A stretch of DNA of 64,000 nt, from assembly GCA_043228905.1 (NCBI GenBank), contig JBHGNT010000006.1, positions 868,001 to 932,000 of the forward strand, written 5' to 3'. The stretch comes from Azolla caroliniana (lineage: Eukaryota; Polypodiophyta). The translations under genes and the position numbers were made by a program. Numbering within the stretch: the stretch's first letter is position 1; the number at the start of each line of letters is the position of its first letter. Under the pieces are notes generated by a model that worked only from the letters and a program-made list of their open reading frames with translations, was not told the origin of the DNA and made no database searches. Shown in pieces: positions 36,551-48,525 of the stretch.

Positions 36551-38579
36551 GAACGATAACGCAACTGGAACCATTATCAACACACTACACAATCTAAGTA
36601 GCAATGGAATAGAAACATAATAGTTTTAACAATAGAAGACAAAGATCCATAATAACAACATGGACAGTCATGGCAACAATTATAGGGCCATGTTCTGTTA
36701 AGGTTAGCTTGGACCAAAATCAGCCTCAATTTAAACTAATTCATGTTTCTCCATAAATTTGGTAGTCAGCTATGCACGCGGTGAAACCAATGTCATAAAT
36801 CTACTAACCAAGTATATAAAAATAAAATTGAAACATATAGAAGATTATAAAGAATAGAATCCACTAGGTAAAACCCAAAATTTGTATTAATAATGTGAAA
36901 TCCTAACAAATCGTCAGTGTCATTTTCTTCATAGAGTCTATTACATAGCAATCAATTCATCAACGTCATTTTCTTCATCATCTTGTGTAGAACTGTCTTC
37001 GGCTATACGTGCATTGGTTTCCCCTGTTAGCCGAGCCAACGAAATATCTTCTATAAGCTCATCATCAAGCTCTATTAGCTCCCCCGGTTCGCCAGCTAAC
37101 GGAGGAATAGGCTCTCGCGAAGCAGGTTGAAACCTTTTTGTATTAGCGAGGTTCTTTGCACCGACCTCCTCATCCTGGTCTGGGCACTCCCACAAAGCCT
37201 TAATCTGCATGTTAATAAATATAACTTGGTCCTCGTCCTTCTCCAATGCAACTGTATTTCGAAAAAGCTTCAATGCACATGCAGACGTTGTTCCTGTGAT
37301 GTAAGTAACAAGAAGATTTAGTTGTCAAACGAGAAAAAAAGGGATTGGTTATCTCAAGATCGTTACCCTAGTTCGAGGAATACTTGTGCCAGAAAAGAGA
37401 TCTAATATCCAGTCTCCTTCGACAGAAAACATCTCGATCAAGCACATCATAAGTCGTTGAGGTTTTTGGTATGTCGTGGTGACATGTCGCAATTTCCGTG
37501 TCACTGCTGGATATACCAATAGATTTGAACCTCCCACTTCATTAGAATGCTCCTTGATTCTCTGTTTCTTAATTTCATCGAATTAGCCAACCGTTATGTA
37601 TTCAATGGCATTAACGAACTGAAAAGTTGGCCCTCTATTTACATTGGTCTTGATCCTATAAAAAATAATACATCGAGTTAAGAATAGATTGAACAACCTT
37701 AAGAAATGCAATATAGTGAAAGACACCTATAAATTATCCTTACCATGCAAGGTTCTCGATGCCATGGCAACGAATCTCAAAGCTTGAGCTACCGAGTACC
37801 CTTGGTCCATACTATGAAAGACAACTAACACCGGGACATTTGAAACAGGTAATATGTCGCATTTTGAGAACTGTCCATCAAAAAATGACACAAATTAGGG
37901 TGATTCACAAAAAGGGGCGCCACATGCGTAAAGGAATTTTAAAAATGACCCAAAAATATATTGATTTTTAACATGTACGGAAATTTAGGTGTTCAAAAAA
38001 ATGCCTAAATAATGGACATGCCAAACTTACAAATGAATGTCCAAAATGACTAACCCCAATATTTATAGAAATTCTGAATCCAAATCTTGATGTGCAATAC
38101 AATATTTATAGTTAACGTATCAGGACAATCATTTTTCAAGTTTATGTCATCATCTTCATACCCATTAGATGAACTAGTACGAGTTTATGAGGTCTCATCC
38201 TCATCATCAATGGCAACTAATGCATTGTGTTGATCCAATTGCAATCCAACCTCATCGAGTTTATGAGTCATGCTTCTTGTTTGTCTTTGTGTTGTGTCTG
38301 AAGCCACATTCCAGATCCTCTTTTAGTATCTTCATTGTTGTCTGTCACAGATAACTTGTTTTGGTCAAAGATAAGTCATACACTAATATATAAACATTAT
38401 CCAATGTAAGAGTAGATGTGCTTGATGCATCTTTCCTCCTCACTTTTTGGTTATGATATTTCATTATGTACTTTCCATTTACAAGATTAGATTATGTGAG
38501 AGAAGCTTTCTACCAAAATCATTAGAATCTAAAAAATGTCTTAAAGATGTTTTCCATTTTTCTTAGATTCTCATAGTAA

Positions 38580-40520
38580 GCCTTTGATGTCGTACAGAAA
38601 GCCGATTCATTCCATCTAGATTTGACGCAACATGTCGAATTTTACTCTATACATCTAGAATTGGATATAATGCATCAGATTCCTGTAAGTCTTGGAATTT
38701 TTTTAAAAATTTCCATTAAAAAAATACTCTTGCATTTTAATGCATTGCATTGAATTCTAGCTACATAGACTAAAATATGATACATTGCATGGATTTCCCG
38801 AAAATACATAAATAAATACAAATTGAAAAAATAAAACATTTTCCCATAAATAAATAAATAAAAATTGAAAAATTAGATTTCAATGGAAATCCAATTCCGT
38901 GCATTGGATTCAATTGAAAATCCAATTTCTCTTATTTTTTTGAAAATTTTCTTATTTTTTGAATTGTTTTTGAATTTGTTTTTATTTTTCCCATAAAAAA
39001 ATAAATAAAAATTGAAAAAATGGATTTTCAACGGAAATCCAATGCACTGCATCAGATTTTGGTTGAAAGTCCACTTTTACGTATTTTTTTCCAAATTTGC
39101 TTTTAAATTTTTTTTTTTTTTAAATTTTTTATATAAAAAATAACTAAATATTGAAAAAATAGATTTTCAATGGAAATCCGATGCACTGCATCAGATTTCC
39201 GTAGAAAATCCACTTTTTCTTATTTTTTTCCAAATTTTCATAGTTTTTAGAATTTTTTTGGTATTTTGTTTGTCTATTTTCTCATAAATAACTATATAGA
39301 AATTGAAAAAATGAATTTTCAAAGGGCATCGGATTTCTATTGAAATTCCACTTTTTGCTATTTGTTACCAAATTTTCATATTTTAAAATATTTTTTTGTA
39401 TTTTTAAATTTTTTTTTCATTTTTTCCCATAAATAAATAAATAAAAATTGCAAAAAATGGGTTTTCAACAGAAATCCGATGCACTACATCGGATTTCTAT
39501 TGAAAATCCATTTTGTCTTATTTGTTTCCAAATTTTCAGATATTTTGAATTTGTTTTGAATTGTTTTTGTTTTTATCATAAATAAATATATAGGAATTGA
39601 AAAAAATGGATTTTCAACGGAAATCCGATGCACTGCATCGGATTTCCATTGAAAGTCCACTTTTTCTTGTTTGTTTACAAATTTTCTTATTTGTTTATAT
39701 TTTTCTCTAAAAAAGTGTTAAAAATAAACAAATTGTGATTTTCTCCATTTAAAATGATGTGTTTTCAACGGGAATCCGATGCAGTGCATCGGATTCCCGT
39801 TGAAAATAGATCATTTTCAACAGGATTTTCAATGGAAATCCGATGCACTGCATCGGATTTCCGTTCAAAATCACTGAGTTTCAACAGAAATCCGATGCAT
39901 TCCGTTGAAAGTCCAATATTTTTCTTATGTTTTTTCATAAAACATTAATTTGCAATTGAAATTCGACTCAATGGTTCAAATTTTGTTGAAAATGTAATAT
40001 TTTTTTATTATCTCATTGTTTTATGAAAAACCTAAAAGAAATTTGGATTTTTAATTGAAATTCGATGTATTGCATTAGATTTCAGTTGGAAATCCACTTT
40101 TTTAATATATTTTTATTTATTTTTTGAAAAAATGAAAAACAATTGAAAAGAAAGAGGATTGCCAGCTAAAATCTGATGCAATGCATCAATGTCTATCTAT
40201 ATAGACTACGATCTGATGTAGTGTATCGGATTTCAGTTGAAAAGCCGTTTATTATTATTTTATATGGAAAATAAATAAATAAATAACATTGGAAAAAGAA
40301 AAAAGAAAAAAGGATTTTCGACTCTAATCCAACACATTGCATTAGATTCTAGCTATATATACTAAAATATAATGTAGTGCATAGTATTTTAGCTGAAAAT
40401 CCATTTTTTATTTTTTAATGGAAAAAATTTTAAAAATTACACAAAAAAAAAAAACTTGGATTTTCAACTGAAATCTAGTGCATCGCATTGGATTCCAATT
40501 AAAAATCCAAGATTTTTTAT
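38580..40520. repeat. Array of odd-length palindromes, core AATCCGATGCA-N-TGCATCGGATT
   Basis: Eight or more variants of a 23-bp palindrome with a single unpaired centre base, in AT-rich spacers at about 145-150 bp intervals in the middle of the array. Best copies are at 39622-39644, 39773-39795 and 39837-39859. Flanks TTTTCAACGGA and TCCGTTGAAAA extend the palindrome in several copies. Copies at both edges are diverged (GATTCAATTG, TTAGATTCTAG types). The array lies upstream of the methyltransferase relic in the inner element. Confidence 0.85.
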
Positions 40521-40688
40521 TTTTTCAAATTTTATTGTTTCAAATTTTCAATGGGTTTTAGATTAGTTTTTTGACACAGGTATATAATATAAAACTTACA
40601 TCAATTTAGATTAACGTTATATTCTATTCTTCAGTTTGATGTTACCTGTGCAATTTCATTCTACTGTCATGTACTACTAAAACATACG

Positions 40689-40993
40689 CCTTAAAGATTA
40701 TCAGGAACTCTGTTGCATTAGAGAAGGACCTTGAGCAAGTTAATGTCATCAAAATGAGGATCCAAGGTATCTGGAGTTGTCCTGATCAAGACCAAGAAGT
40801 TGGGGCAAAGCATATCAATAAAACTTAGATGTTCCAGATGACTTTTAGAAAACTTGTGGAACTATAGATGAAGACGCAGGGCAACTTGTTGAATTAGAAG
40901 ACGTTTCAGAGTCTGAACATACTAACAATTCAACTTAGCGTACTGACGAAGCCAATGAGGACAATCCTGATGAAAGAGCTAATCCTGAGTAGA
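40689..40993 (+). pseudogene. C-terminal fragment of a second ParB-methyltransferase gene
   Basis: Plus strand: ALKIIRNSVALEKDLEQVNV, then IQGIWSCPDQDQEVGAKHIN, matching the minus-strand ALKLFRNTVALEKDEDQVIF and IKALWECPDQDEEVGAKNLA at 37280-37150. After a stop and a frame change the acidic tail also matches (GQLVELEDVSESEH against GELIELDDELIED). It belongs to the inner TIR element and is in opposite orientation to the main copy. Motifs IV and I are missing. Confidence 0.85.
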
Positions 40994-43900
40994 CGGCTTT
41001 ACCAGACTTATTATTCGATTGAATGGTTATGGCTTATTGTAAATTTTGAACAATATGAATTGTTAAATTTTGACATAATATATAAGTTGAGCTTACTTAT
41101 AATTTTCGTGCAACAATCATTGAACTTAGAAATTAAGTATACTTGTATGTGTACATGTTATCTAAACTCTCCTTTATCATTTGGGGTATATCGGAGATAA
41201 GTTTATACTCTATCATTTACTCGTATGATTGGAATGTTATTGTAGACTAGTTTATTTATACATTGACAGTGTCATGTATCACGTGTCAATGGAAATTTTC
41301 TCTTGACATAGTAGTATCTCTTAATTGCAAGGTTCACAATTTGCTTTAAGATGTATTATATTTAAATATACACACATAATTAGAAGAAGTCACTTATTCA
41401 ATGGGGCATGCTTTTTAGAATATGCACAAGGATCCGTGTTACTATTATACTTGTGTTGACAAATACACCCCTGTCTAAGATTTGGACAAAAACATGGTAG
41501 ATAGAATATACGTTGAATGATTTTGTTGACGTGATATTAGTTAGTTCTTTTTTTCGCTATGTTTTCATAAACCACATACACATGCGTCGTGCCTTGTTGA
41601 AATTCTGCTTAAATAAGGCATTTTTTAACATCTCACTAAGATATGAAAAAGAGAATGCGACATATTACCTGTTTCAAATGACCTGGTGTTAACTATTCGC
41701 CACAAGGATGCAGTCGTTAGCTCAGCGAAATCCTTGACCATCTTCTCCAATTGTTTAAACCTAAACGGTTCATCGTCGTATGATGACCCAACCATTCGAA
41801 ATCCGTAAGGAATATCCGCAATCATTAGCATATATTCCTTCTTTGGCACCTTTTGGATCAAGTCGACGACATCACCGCAAACCACATTGTAGTAAAGATC
41901 TCTCGTAATATCTTTTTTGTGGCTAAATTTTTTAAAGGAGCCATCTTCCTCCATTTCGTACGCCTTGACTAAGCGACGATCCTTTTCTTTTCTGGCTCGC
42001 TCGAGATGTGCAAGGAAGGATGTAGGGAAATCGTGTATATCCTTAACTTCTCCTTGTTTCTTGCCTCGACACGGATTCTAATAGAAGCAATAGGACATCA
42101 GGTATTATTATACAAGCTCTACATATGATGAAAGGGTAATGAAAAATCATCAATACTAACCCAATCCTTGAAATTATGCAATAAAATACTCCGATAACGC
42201 CTTATATGAAGACGTTAGAGGATAATCCTCGGTCACTTGTTCCCAAGTTATACATCCAAGTTGTTTCATCATAACTTCTTGGATCTTCATGTACACCTTA
42301 TGACTGTAAAATTAGAAATCAAGATTAGAACTTTGAATTACACCAAATAGACTACAATTTCAGTATTTGAAAGACTTACTTATTGAACTCAGTGACCATT
42401 TCTTCAAGGCTTAAATCTTTCGCCACAACCCTTGACAAAACAGACACAAGAAGCTGCTCGTCCTTAATACCTTGCATCGCTTTCCACAGAGACAGCTTCA
42501 TGTCGTCTGCCGCTTCTTCAATTGTCAAGTCAATTTTCTTGGCGGCTTGTGACTTTAACTCTAGTTGAGGGTCAACCTTACATTTCTTTTGTTGTTGACC
42601 CTTTACCTCCTTATTCTCCCACATTGAGAAGATTTGATCTTGTAGGTCCCAAACTTCTCCATCTCTAAACGCCAATTGAAACCAAGACTCATACTTTCGA
42701 AGACCATCAGACTTAACATTATCATCTACCACAATGCCGACTTCATGCAGACATTGACGTCGTAGGCCTGGATGTAACTTCACACCAAACTTTTGTTTCA
42801 CGTCTAAATACTCGTGGTGGAAGAACCGTATACGCTCAATGGACGACATTTTCTGCCTATAGTCATTATCATTATTATGGTCCCATGCCAACAACTTAGC
42901 CTCTTCGGTTGTGAGCCCAACATAAAATTTGCACTCGGCATACTTGAAGAAGAAAGTCGTTGGATGTTCTCTCACAAGTTGCCGACGTGCCTCTACTGAA
43001 TGCGATCCACCAATGACAAAATAATTATATTGATCATGCTTTCTAATATCAAAATCTTCAATGGGTTCACATTCTTCAGGATCTACCATAACAATAAAAG
43101 GCACCACAGTGGCATGAGGATTAATTTTCATTTTTTTCTTGAGATTTTGAACATGCATGCGGTGTGGCTCTCTAATCTCAAGTGGTCGTCGACCTGTTTT
43201 TTCATCAATAGGGGGCCGATGGATGTGTGTTATAGGCAAATTAAACACTTGCCCTTTCCTGACCAGTTTCCGTTGCATTAACTCTCTCCTTATCTTATTC
43301 TGCTCGGATGACAAAACACCCGATGCCAGCTCAGCTCATGGCGTCCCCTTATTATCCTCTTCGTTTTCACTTGTTGAATCGGTGTCCGACATTTTGGTTG
43401 TCTTCTTCTTTGGTGGTCTTGACTGGACTTTGGATACCCTTTTTGTGGCCTTCAATGGGGAGGGCACTTCATCTCTTAGAGTTACATGGCCTTGTATATA
43501 AGGCCTCAAGGTAACAATAAGGTTTTGTGAGCTTTCAAGATCTTTTTTGAACGCTTCTGGCCCACAAGATTCCTTTACTAAAAGGTCTTCTGAAAGGAAC
43601 GCTTTACGTACCCCCTTGGAGCACTCTATCATTACCAGTATGTTGGCCGAATCCGCATCTTCGTAGTCAAATCGTAGAATACGGCCATACATAAATGGGG
43701 TTTCCTTTCCAAGCTGCCCCTCCCCCTTCTTCTTTGATGTATACAATACGACTTTTTTCTTTGAGTCGACATATTGCATACACCATTCCTTGTCCGTTAG
43801 ATCACAGTCAGGAAGGTCTTCACCTCCAGTAGCGGCGACAAGTTTCTTTTGGCTAACATCAATATGTGGCTGAGATTTTGTCTCTTTGTTGAAGAGAAGC

Positions 43901-44514
43901 TTTTTCCCTCTCTTCATGGTCTCAAGAGCTACCTTGGTCTGGGCTTCGATTGGAGAACCCTGTATGCGAAGCTTTATTTTCTTCACGGGTCGGTCCGACA
44001 AGTTCTCAAACGACCTATTTAAGAAAGTATATGCAAAAACATAAGTTAGGTGGTCACGTAGATTAAGGTTGTATATTAAAATATAAATATTAAGATGAAG
44101 AATAGTTCTCACTAGCAGGCGATTAGTGGTGAAGTGAAAATATCAATCATGCATTCAGAGTACATGGTAGTCCTATATTCAAAAATCTATTCTAGGCAGG
44201 GCTATTCAAACTAGAAAATATATATCGTAATAAGTAAACAGGGTTATATATTCTTTTAAAGAGTAGGTATGACTTATATAGATTCCAAACCTATATTGAG
44301 GAGAATTTGCTATCGTAAAGGCAATTTGTGGATCGTTTTCTTCTATTTTAAGCTAAAGTAGGTCATAAAACACCTATAATTATGGCATGTTTTTTTTTAA
44401 AAGTAAGGCAAGTCAACATAAAAAAGACTGATTTTGACAGACAATTTGATATCTTTTCCACACAATAATTAATTGTTACCCCAAAAACACAATTTTTCTC
44501 TTTCAGAGCCTTCT

Positions 44515-44836
44515 TTTATACAGGAACTCGATACGGCGTATCGAGTTCCTGTTTAAAGTTTAGGACTTTAAACAGGAACTCGATACGCCGTATCAAGTTC
44601 TTGTGCTTTCTTTGCTTTTTAAACAGGAACTCGATACGGCGTAAACTTTAAACACGAACTCGATACGCCGTATCGAGTTTGTGTTTAAAATCCAAACTTT
44701 AAACGGGAACTCGATACGCCGTATCGAGTTCCTGTTTAAAAAGCAAAAACAAATTATGAACTCGATACGCCGTATCGAGTTCCTGTATAAAGTTTGTATT
44801 GTATACAGGAACTCGATACGGCGTATCGAGTTCTTG
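44515..44836. repeat. Cluster of seven palindromes, core GATACG-N-CGTATC
   Basis: Six full and one half copy of a 27-bp odd palindrome, best form GGAACTCGATACG, one centre base (G or C), then the inverted half. Copies are at about 44524, 44576, 44626 (half), 44658, 44705, 44760 and 44809. Between them the phrase CTTTAAAC and its inverse recur, so pairs of palindromes form larger inverted repeats. The cluster sits between the divergent ParB-methyltransferase and DUF7869 genes of the giant element, where promoters are expected. Confidence 0.9.
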
Positions 44837-45738
44837 AGCGACGAAACATATTTACAAAACTGTCCACAGTGTCAGAGGCCTACCTGGAGTCCTCGCGCTC
44901 GATTCTCTTTGAAGACATGGTTGATCATGTGGGCAGTGGAGGCGGAGATCGCGCTTTGGTGCTTTGTGCTCTGTGTGCTCTGTGTGCTTTGTGTGCTCTG
45001 TACGCTCTTGTGAGTGAAATATGACGAGGTCTTCCTATTTATAGGGATTGACCACATTGGTTAAAGTAACCATAGTCACCTTAACCAAGGTTGGTAAGTT
45101 TGAGGATAGTTAGTTGGTAACCACAGTCACATTAACTAGAGTAACTTATGATTGCATTAATGATTACAAAGTCAAACTAACATATTGATCAATCTTTTAT
45201 AGTCATAACAACCTGCAATGACTTCAAAGGTCATGAAGGAGACAATGATAGAGGTTCATGAATGAACCAATGATTGATTACTAAAAGCAACAATTTTTAT
45301 GACTCTCAAATGCTGTGTATTAAAGATGTGGGCATGAATTAACCAATGATTGATAAGTCTAATATTTAAAATGGTGAGCATTAAAGAACCAATGAGTGAG
45401 AGGTTCTATATCAAAATGGGTGCCATTAATTAGCCAATGATTTTAACATTAATCGAACATATTCATGGCTTGTTAATGATTAGATTTATATTATACTTGA
45501 TTTAACTTCATATAGATGTAGTTTATATAATAATTGATATTTTAAGTACAATTACTTTATTAAAAATAATTTTTTTATGTATTGTATTAATAGAATATTA
45601 CATAATATAGACATTCTATTGATTTGGCTTTTGTTTAGAGAGAAGTTTATGTTTAGAGAGGAGTATATGTTTAGAGAGGAGCTTATTAGTTTTTTTCCTT
45701 ACCCTAAGCACATAACTTACAGAGCCCTATCTAGACCT

Positions 45739-48525
45739 TAAGCCATCAGTGAAGATTCACCGTTCTCGATTGAAGAATATTGTTTGTCATTAGACTCATC
45801 GTTTCCTACTGAAGAGTATTGTTTGTCAACAGAGTCACCATATTCGATTGAAGAATATTGTCTGTCGACAGACTCACCATATTCTATCGAAGAATATTGT
45901 CTGAGCTCATCTACAGGGAATGTAAATAATGACACATGTGAAGAGTTCTCTATTGAAGAATACGATATTAATAAAGATACGGAGAATGAAGGTAGTGCCC
46001 AGGAAACATTGAATAACATTGGCGATGGTCACAACAGAGAATTAGATTGTAACAAGGTTACACCAACCTCTATGCAGGAAGAGAAATCTGGGAGACCTAT
46101 GCATATTAGAAGAATCCCACGAAGAATTCGTCTGGCTAGATTTAGCTTGGTGACATCAGATAAACAGATTGGATTTGATGTCAAAAAAATATGTTGTGCC
46201 CGTGGTTGTATGTCTATGATTGGAAAATCAAAGTTGCGAGAATTAAGGCGATACTATTTTTCGATGACTGGTGATGAGCAAGACACTTACCTCGGGTCAC
46301 ATATGCAACTAGTATCTGACAAATGTACGGGGATCAAAGTATCATTCGAGTATTATATCTTCCATGCGCAACAGATATGTAGAGTTGCATTCAAAATTGC
46401 GTTATGTGTTAGTAACATGCGGCTACATAGAGTACAACAACGTCTACTTAGCGGGGATCAGATGCTCAATTGTAAAGAGGTTCCAAGTATGAAAGGTGCA
46501 ATTGGAAGACATGCTATTGGTTGGATGAAAACTTACTTTCAGTCAAATTGTGAAGTAATGCCCACTACAGGTAGGATGCATCTTTCTGATAATTATACAC
46601 GTCGGGAAGTTTATGATGTCTATCGATCTGATATGCTAGGCTCACGTAATAAGTCTATCACCTATAGCCAATTCACAAGATTATGGAGAGCTCGGTTTTC
46701 AAATGTTATTATTCCTCGTAAAGTACGTATGGGGTATTGCTCCATTTGTGCAAATCTTAAAAGTTTGGCTAAAGGTACAAAGACATCAATGGAAAAGGAT
46801 ACGAGTAAGAAGTTACTACAAGAGCATCGTGAGGCACAATCCTTAGAACGAAAGAAGGCGATGCATCATAGAGAGAAGTGTTTGAAGAGGCCCGAACAAT
46901 ACATGTGCTTAATGATAGATGGCATGGACCAGAAGAAGACATGCTTGCAGCATATGCGGAGGCTCCCCAAAGATGTCAATGATGAGTGCCTTGTTCAAAT
47001 GCACTTGGTGGGATGCTTGGCTTATAATAGGTCTGTTCGACCTCACGTCTTCATTACTTACCCCAATGTTCACAATGACCCTAACCTAACAGTTACAGTG
47101 ATTCACCGAGTTTTGATGTCTTGGGGCCAACCTTTCCCCCCTGTTCTATACATTCAATTGGACAATACTGCTAGAGAGAACAAAAATTCAACTGTATTTG
47201 GCTATCTAAGTATGTTGGTCAACCTAGAATTGTTTAGGAAAGTGAAAGTCAATTTCCTTTTGGTTGGCCACACACATGACCATATAGATTAGATGTTTAG
47301 CACATTCTCCAGATAGTTGTCTCGGCATGATGCTTTCACTTTACCTAAAATATTTGATGTCATTTGTGATGCATATACACCACGCCCAAAAGTGTTACAC
47401 TTGAAGGAGGTATATGACTTTAAGAGATATATATCAGATGGGGGTGGTGGGAATGTTAAAGTGCTTGCTCAGTTAAACAATATAAGTTTCAATCACATTT
47501 TTATGATAAAGAAAAATGGAATAAGTGGTTCTACACTTTTGTATGCTAAACAATATTCATCTTCTACAACATGGGAACCTGAAGGTGGTTGCCAGTTATT
47601 ACTTTGTATGCCGAGTACAATTGTCCATGGAGTTAAGCAAATGCCAATTGAGAAGAAAGGACAGTTGCAGAGCGACTTGGTATCGGAACAAAAACGGTCA
47701 TGGCTCCAAGCCTTAGAAGAAAAAAGAAAGCATATTGAGGCCGCCAAGAAATATGCCGCACAACAAGACACGTCATGGTGGGATGTATTTTATATTGATC
47801 AGAAAGAAATTATAGACAATTGTGTATCTGTTGATAATTGGAATTTGGAAACGCCATTCACATGGTCGCTGCAACATGATCGCGTAAATAGAACTCCGGA
47901 GCAACTAGTAAATGCGATTAATGACAGCTTAGTCCATCCACAACAAAGAGACATTTATGTGGGACCAAGGATGACCAAAGCAGCCGAACCTAGATGGCAA
48001 GGCAATTTGCAAGAGGTCACCGCGGGGATGTTGATTGCAACGCTGGCTGATGAGAACTCACATGGCCACCAATTTTGGGTTGGTAAAATTCTAGAAGTGC
48101 TAATGCATGAAATAGAAAACACGATCAAGTCTATAAATGTTCATTGGTACAACACTAGAAGTGCAAATGCTTTTACAGGTAAGTATACATTGGGGATGAT
48201 TGAATGCCCAACAAGAAGGGGAGGTAGGAAGAGGAAGCGAAACATTCGTAACACCTTGACCCTTGATATCTCTGATGTGGATATCATCATGTACAACTTC
48301 ACACTTACAAAAGCCGGACAATTAAGGAAGTCAACAATAGATATAATAAAAGAAAAATTACCAGGTCTACAAGGTGGCTCGAGTCAAAGGCAAACGAGAT
48401 CTGCTACATATAATCTAGAGTCAAACCATTTGGTTTATGACGAAGATAATGCACTAATTGGTACATCCGAGGATGATGAGGAGGAATTGTCATTGTATAT
48501 TAGTTATAGTAGTGATTCTCCGTAA
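45739..48525 (+). pseudogene. DUF7869-type protein, candidate transposase (two in-frame stops)
   Basis: One frame runs from about 45739 (just after a TAA; the true start or first exon is unknown) to 48525, about 929 codons, with TAG at 47290 and 47314. The N-terminus has five tandem repeats of SPYSIEEYCLSTD type. Then come cysteine motifs KKICCARGCM (about 46186) and GYCSICANL (about 46732), and the DUF7869 core: MIDGMDQKK (about 46914), VLYIQLDNTARENKN (about 47146) and LLVGHTHDHID (about 47260), followed by MFSTFSR and LSRHDAFTLPKIFD. The spacing of D, D and H/D residues suggests an RNase H-like nuclease fold. The family, as I know it, has CAG (Gln) at both TAG positions, so both are single C-to-T changes. 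The C-terminus is basic (GGRKRKRN). No other gene in the element could be the transposase. Confidence 0.8.

Larger units (their letters stand above)
37827..41690. mobile_element. Inner TIR element (3,864 bp) inserted in the methyltransferase exon
   Basis: Terminal inverted repeats of 37 bp begin AACACC and share CATTTGAAACAGGTAATATG; two mismatches (positions 7 and 10). The TSD is AACT at 37823-37826 and 41691-41694. Removing the element and one TSD makes the methyltransferase exon continuous in frame (LWRIV joined to VFHSMDQ). The first five bases (AACAC) and the 4-bp TSD match the giant element, so both look like members of one superfamily. It contains a palindrome array and, on the plus strand, a relic of the same methyltransferase C-terminus, but no transposase gene: a non-autonomous deletion derivative. 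Confidence 0.88.
36941..44014 (-). pseudogene. ParB-like domain + beta-class DNA (N4/N6) methyltransferase, decayed
   Basis: Minus-strand exons 44014-42380, 42303-42161, 42077-37744 (interrupted by the element at 37827-41690), 37655-37384 and 37293-36941; introns are only 76-90 bp, except for the insertion. The first exon has a basic N-terminal segment (KKIKLRIQGSP) and an unassigned domain, then a ParB/Srx-like domain: LPITHIHRPPIDE, HRMHVQNLKKKM and VIGGSHSVEARRQL (about 43240-42970). The methyltransferase has motif IV as MIADIPYGF (near 41820; usual DPPY), then HSMDQGYSVAQALRF, NRGPTFQFVNAIEY, YQKPQRLMMCLIEMF and motif I DLFSGT (37410-37390) continued by TTSACALKLFRNTVALEKD. The order IV then I is beta-class. 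An acidic tail follows. Damage: in-frame TGA at 43335 (CGA-type), a frameshift near 42225, an in-frame TAA near 37590, a junction phase mismatch at exon 4 and the TE insertion. An earlier first exon is probable. Confidence 0.85.

Noticed and set aside
37827-41690. Simple inversion of part of the methyltransferase gene
   Set aside because: The segment ends are 37-bp inverted repeats flanked by a direct AACT duplication, and the exon closes in frame without the segment, which fits insertion better than inversion.
42383-43514. Plus-strand frames opposite the ParB-like exon
   Set aside because: Shadows of the minus-strand gene; no domain recognisable.
36941-44014. Bacterial contamination or organelle transfer as source of the ParB-methyltransferase sequence
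   Set aside because: The gene has short GT-AG introns, AT-rich plant-like flanks and lies within TIRs nested in a plant copia LTR.
38580-44836. Palindrome arrays as CRISPR or as ordinary satellite
   Set aside because: Units are palindromes in variable spacers without spacer-like uniform length, and they sit at defined places within TIR elements.
47290-47316. Programmed stop-codon readthrough or recoding of TAG in the DUF7869 gene
   Set aside because: Two close C-to-T changes fit simple decay, and the linked methyltransferase gene also carries stops and a frameshift.
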